The notes under the pieces were generated by a model. It saw only the letters and a list, made by a program, of their open reading frames with translations, had not been told where the DNA came from and did no database searches. Source: an uncultured Clostridia bacterium (GTDB taxonomy: Bacteria; Bacillota; Clostridia; Christensenellales; CAG-314). Taken from it: 64,000 bases of DNA. Positions within the stretch are counted from its first letter, which is position 1, and every line of letters begins with the position of its first letter. The DNA lies in the NCBI GenBank assembly GCA_944364615.1, contig CALVWF010000003.1:90428-154427 (forward strand), given 5' to 3'. Below are positions 17,820 through 25,341 of the stretch, piece after piece. The position numbers and the translations under genes were made by a program.

Positions 17820-18620
17820 TTGAAAAACAATAAATTTCACGGCAAAGTGGCGGTAATTACGGGAACGTCGTCAGGTATCGGTGAATGTACCGCCCTCACT
17901 TTGCGCAAGTACGGGTGTACCGTTTACGGACTGACGCGAAATCCTCGGCGTGAATTTGAAATGACATGTGATGTCACAGACAAATCCGGAGTTGACGAGT
18001 GTGTAAAACGGATTGCGGAAAAAGAAGGTCGTATAGACTTTGTAGTAAACAACGTCGGAATAGGTATAAGCGGTGCGCTTGAATTCGAATCGTCCGAAAA
18101 TATACGGCGGATGATGGATGTAAACATTGCAGGAGCGATAAACGTTGTACAATCTACGATGCAATATATGAGAAAAAGCAAGGGACGTTACATAAACATC
18201 GGCAGTGTTGCGGGAGAACTGACAATTGCTTTTCAGACAATGTATTCGGTGACGAAAGCAGCGGTGCTTGCTTTAAGCGAAGGTCTTGCAATGGAAGTAA
18301 AACCTTTCGGTGTAGGCGTATGCTGTTTGCAATTCGGAGATATAAAGTCAACGTTTACGGCACACAGAAACAAGAGTTTCCTCGGGGACGACGAATTGTA
18401 CAAAGGCAGAATCAAAAGGTCTGTCGGCAAAATGGAAAATGACGAACGTCACGGTTACAGCGAGGAATTTGCCGCGGACGCTGTGTGTAAGTTGCTTGCC
18501 CGCAAAAAGTTTCCCGTCAAATATACCGCAGGAGCCAAGTACAGATTTTTGCTGACGCTGTCGCGAATTTTGCCTTACAAAACGGTGCAGAAAATTCTGT
18601 ATAAGATGTATGCGTCTTAA
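17820..18620 (+). CDS. Short-chain dehydrogenase/reductase
   Basis: A classical SDR of about 266 residues: Rossmann motif TGTSSGIG, NNVG, and active-site YSVTK with an upstream Ser (GSVAG). The C-terminus resembles SDRs acting on lipid or steroid-like substrates, but the substrate is unknown. Start choice is uncertain. TTG 17820 has GGAG six bases upstream; ATG 17808 gives four more residues but no Shine-Dalgarno, and the frame is open back to 17775. Downstream is a strong hairpin terminator facing the minus-strand rdgB. Confidence 0.82.
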   Translation: MKNNKFHGKVAVITGTSSGIGECTALTLRKYGCTVYGLTRNPRREFEMTCDVTDKSGVDECVKRIAEKEGRIDFVVNNVGIGISGALEFESSENIRRMMDVNIAGAINVVQSTMQYMRKSKGRYINIGSVAGELTIAFQTMYSVTKAAVLALSEGLAMEVKPFGVGVCCLQFGDIKSTFTAHRNKSFLGDDELYKGRIKRSVGKMENDERHGYSEEFAADAVCKLLARKKFPVKYTAGAKYRFLLTLSRILPYKTVQKILYKMYAS

Positions 18621-18661
18621 ATCAGTATTTATAAAAAACAGTATTTGTTGCTGAAAGCAGA

Positions 18662-18698
18662 ACGGCGTGACCGAAATGCGGTCACGCCGTAAGTTTTT
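18662..18698. terminator. Terminator between convergent SDR and rdgB genes
   Basis: A 12-bp perfect stem (18662-18673 with 18679-18690), loop AAATG, then TTTTT on the plus strand. The minus-strand side has a poorer U-tract, so it may be only partly bidirectional. Confidence 0.8.
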
Positions 18699-18726
18699 AA
18701 AAAATATTCTATATCGACAAACAAGT

Positions 18727-19296
18727 TTACAGTTTCTTCAACAAATCGTTTAAAGCGCGAGCGCGATGACTGACGGAATTTTTTTCTTCGTCGCTGCAAG
18801 TACCGAAACTTTTGTTGAGATCGTCGCAAAAGAAAAGAGTATCGTAACCGAATCCGTTGGTTCCTTCTTCCTTTTTAAGAATTTTTCCGTTGACGCGACC
18901 TTCTCCTACGACTGTTTTACCGTCGGGATATCTTAAAACGACTACGGTGGAAAAATACGCTGTCCTGTCTTGTTTGTCTTCAAGTTTCTTTAGCAGTTTT
19001 GCTCTGTTGGCAGCGTGGTCGTGATTTCCCGCGTAACGTGCCGAGTGTACTCCCGGCATTCCGTTTAAAGCGTTTACGCACAAACCCGTGTCATCGGCAA
19101 GTACGGCTTTGTCGGTCAGTTGTCCCACGGTGTTTGCTTTTATCAGTGCATTGTCATAAAACGTATTGCCGTTTTCTTCCGGATCGCAGATTATTCCCGA
19201 CTCTTCAAGGCTGTAAATATGATCGAATTTATCTTTCAGTATTTGTCGGATTTCCTTTATTTTGTGGCTGTTGTTGCTTGCAATTATTACGTCCAT
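18727..19296 (-). CDS. rdgB: Non-canonical purine NTP pyrophosphatase (RdgB/HAM1)
   Basis: A 189-residue house-cleaning enzyme that hydrolyses dITP and XTP to monophosphates. The start IIASNNSHKIKEI matches the family SxNxxKxxE motif; also present are LADDTGLCVNALNG and PGVHSARYAG, and the base-recognition end SHRARAL. It overlaps the upstream membrane-protein gene by one base (TAATG), so the two are co-translated from one minus-strand transcript. Confidence 0.95.
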   Translation of the reverse strand: MDVIIASNNSHKIKEIRQILKDKFDHIYSLEESGIICDPEENGNTFYDNALIKANTVGQLTDKAVLADDTGLCVNALNGMPGVHSARYAGNHDHAANRAKLLKKLEDKQDRTAYFSTVVVLRYPDGKTVVGEGRVNGKILKKEEGTNGFGYDTLFFCDDLNKSFGTCSDEEKNSVSHRARALNDLLKKL

Positions 19297-19745
19297 TATT
19301 CTTCCTCAATGAATGCCGTATTCGGATTTGCCGATTTAAGGTCGTTGACAAATGCAGCGAAATTTTTGGGATGTATTACTATCTGCATTACCGCCAGTTC
19401 GGACGCGTAATCTTCCGTAACGTATCCGATAAACAGTTTGCGCTCTTTTACGCGGTAAGTTACGTACACGATGTTTGCCGTGTGAATTTTGTTCTTTGTA
19501 ATGTTTATAAATGCGAAATACATGTTGAGGTATTGCGGCGTTATTTTGTAACGTATTGTCAGCGTGGCAATGACCGGCACGGTAACAAGCACGCACATAA
19601 CAAGCGTAATGATATTTACCGCAACATTAAATTGTTTGCCTGAAATCCAGTCAAGCACAACTTTTACGATTGTGGCAAGATCCACCAGGCAAATTGCGGA
19701 AAACAGCAATATTGTAGACAGTGAATGTTTATATTTGTATTTCAT
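19296..19745 (-). CDS. Small two-span membrane protein of unknown function
   Basis: A 149-residue protein with two adjacent membrane segments (about residues 11-30 and 42-62) followed by a soluble C-terminal half rich in beta-type residues. The layout (two spans, then a YRITPQYL-like start of the soluble part) recalls bacterial PH-domain membrane proteins, but no diagnostic motif is clear. It is first in an operon with rdgB. Its ATG sits six bases after a -10 box and no Shine-Dalgarno precedes it, so the mRNA may be leaderless. Confidence 0.7.
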   Translation of the reverse strand: MKYKYKHSLSTILLFSAICLVDLATIVKVVLDWISGKQFNVAVNIITLVMCVLVTVPVIATLTIRYKITPQYLNMYFAFINITKNKIHTANIVYVTYRVKERKLFIGYVTEDYASELAVMQIVIHPKNFAAFVNDLKSANPNTAFIEEE

Positions 19746-19751
19746 GTTTAT

Positions 19752-19780
19752 ATTTTACCACAAATTGCAGTTGTAGTAAA
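19752..19780 (-). promoter_or_regulatory. Minus-strand promoter of the membrane protein-rdgB operon
   Basis: Read on the minus strand: TTTACT (19780-19775), 17 bases, TAAAAT (19757-19752) preceded by TGG. The -10 ends six bases from the ATG. Its -35 overlaps that of the divergent alr promoter by two bases. Confidence 0.7.
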
Positions 19781-19799
19781 CAAATATTTGTGATATAAT
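19771..19799 (+). promoter_or_regulatory. alr promoter, overlapping the divergent promoter
   Basis: TTGTAG (19771-19776), 17 bases, TATAAT (19794-19799). Start expected near 19806. CTCACC (19815-19820) could pair with GGTGAG (19838-19843), which covers the Shine-Dalgarno of alr. Confidence 0.65.
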
Positions 19800-19850
19800 A
19801 AAATATACGGTAACTCTCACCAAAGATGACAATTTGCGGTGAGGTGTGAC

Positions 19851-20852
19851 GTGATATCGGTAAATTACGACAATATTTTATTTAATGCAAGAAAGATAAA
19901 AGAGGCAATAGGCGACAAATGTAAACTGTGTGCGGTTGTAAAGGCTGACGCCTACGGACACGGTATGTCAAAAACGGTGGATGTACTGCAAGATACGGCA
20001 GATATGTTTGCCGTAGACCGTGCCGACGACGCTTTATCGATATTGCCTTTGCCCGTAATGATGCTTGTGCCCGTTGAGTTCGGTGACGCAGTTCGGCTGA
20101 TCGATTGCGGAGCGATACTTACCGTCGACAGTTTCGACACGCTGAAGTGTGTGAAAGAGGCGAGTAAAATCTCCGGAAAAAGGGCGCACGTGCACATTAA
20201 ATTGGATACGGGAATGGCAAGACTGGGTTTTTGCACCGATGAAATCTCACGCCTGTTTGATGCGCTGAGCGATTGTTGCTCCGTAACTGCTGAAGGTGTT
20301 TATTCGCATTTCTGTTCTGCCGACAACGACAAAGAATATTCGGAAAAGCAGTTTGAAATATTTGTTAAAAATGCGAAATTGTTTAAAGAGCTCAATCCCG
20401 TTATTCTGCATATTGCGAACACTGCGGGAATTTGTTGCGACAGCAGGTTTTGCCTTGATATGGCGCGCGTAGGTATCGGACTTTACGGCTACGGAATGGA
20501 AGGGCTGAAACCTGCCAAAAGTTGTACGGCGCGAGTTCTTGCCGTTCGCCGAGTTCAGTCCGGAAACCGTGTAGGGTACGGAAATACGGTGTGCGACGGT
20601 GACAAAAAGTTGGCGACCGTAAAAATAGGCTACGCCAACGGCTATCCGAGAATAATGAAAAGTTTCGGCGGCGGATGGTTCAACGGGAAATTTTTACCGA
20701 TAGTGGGAAATGTCTGCATGGGTATGATGATGCTTGACTGCACCGATTGTGAAATCGGTATCGGCGAAGAAGTAGTCATATTGTCCGATGAGCACGTGTT
20801 GTTGCATCCCGAACAGATAATTTACGAAATGTTGTGCAATCTCAGGGAATGA
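19851..20852 (+). CDS. alr: Alanine racemase
   Basis: A PLP enzyme making D-alanine for peptidoglycan. VVKADAYGHG holds the PLP lysine near residue 35; HIKLDTGMARLG, the PLP-site NTAGI and the catalytic Tyr region (RVGYGNTV) are visible, with VGNVCMGMMMLD downstream. At 333 residues it is shorter than usual (about 370-390); it ends after EMLCNLRE, where the family normally continues with a short RVPRxY tail. GTG 19851 is preferred over GTG 19839 because GGTGAGG lies between them. It is followed after one base by rsmD. Confidence 0.92.
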   Translation: MISVNYDNILFNARKIKEAIGDKCKLCAVVKADAYGHGMSKTVDVLQDTADMFAVDRADDALSILPLPVMMLVPVEFGDAVRLIDCGAILTVDSFDTLKCVKEASKISGKRAHVHIKLDTGMARLGFCTDEISRLFDALSDCCSVTAEGVYSHFCSADNDKEYSEKQFEIFVKNAKLFKELNPVILHIANTAGICCDSRFCLDMARVGIGLYGYGMEGLKPAKSCTARVLAVRRVQSGNRVGYGNTVCDGDKKLATVKIGYANGYPRIMKSFGGGWFNGKFLPIVGNVCMGMMMLDCTDCEIGIGEEVVILSDEHVLLHPEQIIYEMLCNLRE

Positions 20853-20853
20853 T

Positions 20854-21399
20854 ATGAGGGTTATAAGCGGAAAATACAAAGGAAGAAAGTTGTCTGCGCC
20901 TGCAGGACTGAATACACGCCCGACGCTTGACAGGGCTAAGGAAACATTGTTCAATATCATTGCCGACCGACTGTCACTGTCGAGAGTTCTGGATTTGTTT
21001 GCAGGTTCGGGACAACTGGGAATCGAGTGTCTTAGCCGCGGAGCAACCGAAGCGGTATTTGCAGACAGCAGTTACGAAGCGATTGCGTGTATCAGGAAAA
21101 ACACTTCTTTTGTTGAGGAAAAAATAAAGATATTGCACGCGAGGTATCCTGCGGTGTTGAAAATGCTTGACGGTACATTTGATGTTGTGCTGCTGGATCC
21201 TCCCTTCAAAGCAGGTCTTTATTGCGATATTTTGCAGTCTTTACAGCGCGACGAACTGCTTTCCGACGGAGCGACGGTGGTGTGCGAATGCGACATTGCC
21301 GAGAAAATGCCCGAACGTGTTGACAAACTGGTGCTGGAAAAACAGCGCAAAGCAGGAAGTACGGTAATGTATTGTATTTACAGGAAGGAAGAAAAATGA
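20854..21399 (+). CDS. rsmD: 16S rRNA (guanine966-N2)-methyltransferase RsmD
   Basis: A 181-residue methyltransferase of small-subunit rRNA. It begins MRVISGKYKGRKL, then RPTLDRAKETLFNI, the SAM motif VLDLFAGSGQLGIE and catalytic LDPPFKAG (DPPF). The ATG follows the alr stop by one base and the gene overlaps coaD (ATGA). The rsmD-coaD pairing is common in bacteria. Confidence 0.95.
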   Translation: MRVISGKYKGRKLSAPAGLNTRPTLDRAKETLFNIIADRLSLSRVLDLFAGSGQLGIECLSRGATEAVFADSSYEAIACIRKNTSFVEEKIKILHARYPAVLKMLDGTFDVVLLDPPFKAGLYCDILQSLQRDELLSDGATVVCECDIAEKMPERVDKLVLEKQRKAGSTVMYCIYRKEEK

Positions 21400-21872
21400 G
21401 AGTAGGAGTATTTGCGGGCTCGTTTTGCCCCGTGACAAAAGGACACGTCGATGTAATCAGACGTGCGGCAAAACTTGTAGATAAACTTTACGTTGTCGTT
21501 GGAATAAACATTGAAAAAAAATACGCAATGTCCGATGAAGACAGACTTGCGCTTCTTAAAAAAGCAATTGTGGATATAGACAATGCCGAAGCGGTCGCAT
21601 ACGGCGGTATGATGACGGATTTCTGTCAAAGCGTCCGTGCAGATGTGATGATAAAAGCGGTTCGTAATGCCGTCGACGTGCAGGCAGTATTGGATCTTAC
21701 CGATATAAACAAAAGATATTGGAATGGCGAAACGGTCTTTCTGGCGTGCGACAAACAATATCAGGCTGTATCGAGTACGCTTGTACGAGAATTGCTAAGT
21801 CTTGGCAAGGATATTACTCCCTATGTACCCGAGGGACTTGCTCCCCAAATTATCAAGGCTATAAAGGGTTAA
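21396..21872 (+). CDS. coaD: Phosphopantetheine adenylyltransferase CoaD
   Basis: Adenylates 4'-phosphopantetheine in coenzyme A synthesis. The 158-residue protein shows the nucleotidyltransferase motif TKGH (His17) and the C-terminal SSTLVREL. Two departures from the usual sequence: Asp of GSFDP is Cys (GSFCP, residue 11), and the usual RGLR is KAVR. Position after rsmD and overall length still support CoaD. The ATG lies behind GGAAGGAAG and overlaps the rsmD stop. Confidence 0.9.
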   Translation: MRVGVFAGSFCPVTKGHVDVIRRAAKLVDKLYVVVGINIEKKYAMSDEDRLALLKKAIVDIDNAEAVAYGGMMTDFCQSVRADVMIKAVRNAVDVQAVLDLTDINKRYWNGETVFLACDKQYQAVSSTLVRELLSLGKDITPYVPEGLAPQIIKAIKG

Positions 21873-21874
21873 AT

Positions 21875-22846
21875 ATGTTTGAAAAAATACGAAAGATATA
21901 TGACCCTCAGTATTTCAAGCAGATTGTTGCTCTCAGCGAACAGCAAAAAGAGTTGAAAGAGAGTTGGGACAGACAAATTAAAGACACAGTCGCCGACGGC
22001 GGGAAATTTCTTGCCGTTGTAGGTCCGTGTTCGGCAGACGATGTGGAAAGCGTTACACTGTACTGCAAAAAACTGAAGGTAATTGCCGATAGAGTCCGTC
22101 AAAAAATTCGTGTGGTGGTGCGTGTTTATACGGAGAAACCTCATTCCAACGGAGAGGGCTACAACGGTTTGGTGTTTGATGGCAAAGACGGCATAAACAG
22201 CGGATTGGAAAAATGCCGTATTCTTATGCGCAACTGTATAAGCGAGGGGTTGCCCGTTGCCAACGAATTGCTTTATCCCGAGCATTATTTTTATTTCGAC
22301 GACCTTGTCTCCTACTGGTTTGTGGGGGCGCGCAGTTGTGAAGACACCTCGATAAGGGCGGTGGCAAGCGGTACGGACTGTGCGGTGGGAGTAAAGAATC
22401 CTACCGACGGCAATCTTAAAAAACTTGCGCAATCATTATATGCGATTTCCCATCCGAAACAGTTTTTACATGACGGGTGCGAGGTTCGTACTTCCGGCAA
22501 CGCTTATTGCCATGCGGTGTTGCGCGGTTACGAAAACAGCGGCGGATTTGTAAATAATATAAATGACGAAACGGTAAACGAATTGTATCGACGTTGCCAG
22601 GAACAAGGACTGAAAAGACCGTTTATATTGGCGGATCTGAGCCATGCCAACAGCGGAAAGGTGGCAAATATTCAGTTTGACAACGCAATGCTTGCCGTGA
22701 CTGACAGCCGTATAGGCGGTGTGATGTGCGAAAGTTATCTCTATGGCGGAGTGTCGGAAAAGGGGTGCGGTTATTCGCGTACCGACGACTGTATCGGCAT
22801 AGAAGATACCGAACGGCTGATTGAGGCTCTTTATGAGAAACTGTAA
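21875..22846 (+). CDS. 3-deoxy-7-phosphoheptulonate synthase (DAHP synthase, type I AroF/G/H-like)
   Basis: Catalyses the first step of the shikimate pathway from phosphoenolpyruvate and erythrose 4-phosphate. The 323-residue protein has GPCSADD, RVYTEKPHSN, NELLYPEHYFYFDDL, GVKNPTDGN and DLSHANSGK, which place it in the type I-alpha family, together with the metal-site segment ESYLYGG. It lacks a clear regulatory extension. No other shikimate gene is near. The ATG is two bases after the coaD stop, with AAAGGG as a weak Shine-Dalgarno. A strong bidirectional terminator follows. Confidence 0.92.
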   Translation: MFEKIRKIYDPQYFKQIVALSEQQKELKESWDRQIKDTVADGGKFLAVVGPCSADDVESVTLYCKKLKVIADRVRQKIRVVVRVYTEKPHSNGEGYNGLVFDGKDGINSGLEKCRILMRNCISEGLPVANELLYPEHYFYFDDLVSYWFVGARSCEDTSIRAVASGTDCAVGVKNPTDGNLKKLAQSLYAISHPKQFLHDGCEVRTSGNAYCHAVLRGYENSGGFVNNINDETVNELYRRCQEQGLKRPFILADLSHANSGKVANIQFDNAMLAVTDSRIGGVMCESYLYGGVSEKGCGYSRTDDCIGIEDTERLIEALYEKL

Positions 22847-22888
22847 CAAGTCCGACATCCATTAAATGTCATTGTAAGTAAAGTTTAA

Positions 22889-22922
22889 AAAAAGCGGGTG
22901 TGCTGATGCAACCCGCTTTTTC
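22889..22922. terminator. Bidirectional terminator between DAHP synthase and tmcAL
   Basis: AAAAGCGGGT (22890-22899) pairs with ACCCGCTTTT (22911-22920); T-runs on both strands. It serves convergent genes. The rest of the 234-base gap has a second, weaker inverted repeat (CATACTA, 22965-22987) without a T-run. Confidence 0.85.
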
Positions 22923-23080
22923 TGTGGTAAACGTTGTCCATTTCTGAAAATATGCACATTAAAGCATACTATGTCTAAAATAGTATGATAGAAATCCCTG
23001 TCAAAACTGATTTTTAGAACAAATTGTCCATAGATGTGCGGAATTTCAAGTTCTCGGATTTCATTTGCAATGTGCGTCGG

Positions 23081-24196
23081 TTACTGCAACGGCTGAACCT
23101 TTTGCATTTGTGCAACGGTGTGAGCACCCGCTAAAGCACGGTAGAGGTCGTGTGCACGTGCGTCGATTTCGGCTACCTTTGTTCTGATGTCTGTCAGTTG
23201 TTTTGGGGCTGTAAGATTGCACTGCGCAAGGTGACTTAAAATATCTTCCCGTTTGCTGTTTACTGCGAGTACGGTAAAGTAGGGTGTCTGTGACTTTGCG
23301 ATTTTCGTTATTTCTTTGGTTATTCCCAATGCGTTACATGCCAATAAACGCTGCAATTTGACCTGTGTGTAACGCTTTGTCTTGACATTGTTTATTATTT
23401 CGTCGTAGTCGCCCGATGTGCGCTGTTTGTTAAATCTGTTGTGAAGACCTTCCGAAACCCCTTCTATATCTTCGCGCATGCCGTTGGCTGAAAGAAACAG
23501 CGCACAGTAGCGTTTGAATTGCTGTTCCGCATCCCTGTTGAAAAGCGTCGGATCCACAAAGGACGGCAGGTATTTTTGAATTTGTCTGTCTTCAAAGTTG
23601 TTCCTTATTGCGGTTGCGCTTGCGTATTCGCCTTTTAGACCGTCACAGTTGTAGTTGTCCGGTCTGTCGCATACAATCATCTTTATGTCACTTCGCGTTG
23701 CTGAAAGCGCTTTGGCGTATTCCAGAGCGAGCGTGTTGTTGGGACGGCTGAGAATTTCGCTGTATTCGGGCAGTCCCAGGGCGACCGCTTTTGGGTAACT
23801 GTTCCCCTCTTGTATAAACTTTTTTATACGAACGTTGACATCGGGATCTTTTAATGCTGCCGCGCAGTCCGACAGTTGCTCGGCTGTTGCGCTTTCGCAT
23901 CCGAATGCCAGAAAATCGCTTTTGACGGCATTGGCTATCTTTATTCCTCCCGTTGCAAAGTTTTCCGCAGAGGATAACGAAAAAACGGCAGGCAATTCCG
24001 CAACTATATCTGCGCCTGCAAGCACGGCGTGTCTTGCACGTGTGTATTTGTCTGCTATTGCAGGCATTCCGCGCTGAACAAAGTCGCCGCTCATTACGCA
24101 ACATATAGTATCGGCGTATCGGCGTGCGAAATTCAGCAAACGCACGTGACCGTTGTGTAACGGGTTATATTCGCATATTATGGTACAAATTTTCAA
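23081..24196 (-). CDS. tmcAL: tRNA(Met) cytidine acetate ligase TmcAL
   Basis: A 371-residue protein beginning MKICTIICEYNPLHNGH, the nucleotidyltransferase-like HxGH motif of TmcAL (formerly YlbM, DUF795), then SGDFVQRG and ADIVAELP. TmcAL activates acetate with ATP to acetylate C34 of elongator tRNA-Met. The start is a TTG (24196) with AAAGG close upstream. It is divergent from pta-ackA, which interconvert acetate, acetyl phosphate and acetyl-CoA; tmcAL next to these genes is familiar in Clostridia. Read-out is toward a shared terminator. Confidence 0.92.
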   Translation of the reverse strand: MKICTIICEYNPLHNGHVRLLNFARRYADTICCVMSGDFVQRGMPAIADKYTRARHAVLAGADIVAELPAVFSLSSAENFATGGIKIANAVKSDFLAFGCESATAEQLSDCAAALKDPDVNVRIKKFIQEGNSYPKAVALGLPEYSEILSRPNNTLALEYAKALSATRSDIKMIVCDRPDNYNCDGLKGEYASATAIRNNFEDRQIQKYLPSFVDPTLFNRDAEQQFKRYCALFLSANGMREDIEGVSEGLHNRFNKQRTSGDYDEIINNVKTKRYTQVKLQRLLACNALGITKEITKIAKSQTPYFTVLAVNSKREDILSHLAQCNLTAPKQLTDIRTKVAEIDARAHDLYRALAGAHTVAQMQKVQPLQ

Positions 24197-24212
24197 AACC
24201 TTTCTTTTCCTT

Positions 24213-24241
24213 TTGACTTATCAGACGGATTGTTGTATAAT
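24213..24241 (+). promoter_or_regulatory. Promoter of pta-ackA
   Basis: TTGACT (24213-24218), 17 bases, TATAAT (24236-24241). The leader of about 87 bases is AT-rich with no strong hairpin. Confidence 0.75.
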
Positions 24242-24334
24242 TTGATTTATAATAACAGCACGGTATTTTGTGTTTGTATAAGTATAACACAATTTTTATC
24301 CAATTACTAATAAATTTTTTGGAGGAATGTCAAA

Positions 24335-25330
24335 ATGTCTAAACTGATTGACGGTTACAAAGAAAAGGTCAGAAAATTCGGCAAAGTTATAGTACTTCCC
24401 GAAGGCGAAGAACCTCGCGTGATCAAGGCTGCGGAAATGATTGCAAAAGAAGGATTTGTCAAAGTTATAATCCTCGGCGATACGGAAGTTATCAAGCAGA
24501 AGTGTCCTGATGCTGACCTTACAGGCGTTACCGTAATTAATCACAGAAAGTCTGACAAGTTGCCCGAATTTGCCAACTATCTTTACGAACTGAGAAAGGC
24601 CAAGGGGCTTACTCTCGAACAGGCGCAACAACTTGTCAAAGACGAAATGTACTTTGGCGTAATGATGGTAAAACTCGGTCTTGCCGATGGTATGGTGGGC
24701 GGTGCTATTCACGCAACAAGCGATCTGCTTCGTCCTGCATTGCAGATCATCAAGACTCAGCCGGGTGTCAAGGCTGTTTCGGGATTTTTCCTTTTTAACA
24801 ACGAAAACAGAAAAGATCTTCAACAGATGCTTTATGCCGACTGTGGCGTAACTCCCGCTCCCACGGTGGAAGAACTTGCCGACATAGCGGTGTGTTCCTA
24901 CAATTCGGCTAAACTGTTTTTAAAAGAACAACCCAAAGTGGCTATGCTCAGTTTCTCCACAAAGGGCAGCGCAAAGCATCCTTCCGTACAGAAGATGATC
25001 GACGCTACCAACCTTGTGTTGGAAAAGTATCCCGACATGCCTATAGACGGCGAATTGCAGTTTGACGCTGCCGTAGTACCTTCGGTGGGAAAACTCAAAT
25101 GCCCCGGCAGTCCTGTCGCGGGAGAAGCAAACGTATTTGTCTTCCCCGATCTCAACGCGGGAAACATTTCTTACAAGATTACACAGCGTCTGGGCGGCTA
25201 CGAGGCATACGGTCCCGTTTGTCAGGGTATTGCAAAACCCGTCAACGATCTTTCACGCGGATGCACGTCTGAAGATATTGTCGGCGTAGTGGCTATTACG
25301 GCAATGCAGGCTTGCAGAGATCAGTTTTAA
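24335..25330 (+). CDS. pta: Phosphate acetyltransferase
   Basis: Converts acetyl-CoA and phosphate to acetyl phosphate. At 331 residues it is the short, single-domain Pta. Landmarks are VLPEGEEPRV near the start, DGMVGGAIHATSDLLRPALQ and the C-terminal GPVCQGIAKPVNDLSRGC. The ATG follows TTGGAGGAA. It is 11 bases ahead of ackA, forming the standard acetate-fermentation pair for ATP from acetyl-CoA. Confidence 0.96.
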   Translation: MSKLIDGYKEKVRKFGKVIVLPEGEEPRVIKAAEMIAKEGFVKVIILGDTEVIKQKCPDADLTGVTVINHRKSDKLPEFANYLYELRKAKGLTLEQAQQLVKDEMYFGVMMVKLGLADGMVGGAIHATSDLLRPALQIIKTQPGVKAVSGFFLFNNENRKDLQQMLYADCGVTPAPTVEELADIAVCSYNSAKLFLKEQPKVAMLSFSTKGSAKHPSVQKMIDATNLVLEKYPDMPIDGELQFDAAVVPSVGKLKCPGSPVAGEANVFVFPDLNAGNISYKITQRLGGYEAYGPVCQGIAKPVNDLSRGCTSEDIVGVVAITAMQACRDQF

Positions 25331-25341
25331 CGGAGGGTAAA

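Noticed and set aside
22965..22987. CATACTA inverted repeat after DAHP synthase
   Set aside because: Seven pairs with a nine-base loop and no T-run; at most a weak terminator for tmcAL on the minus strand.
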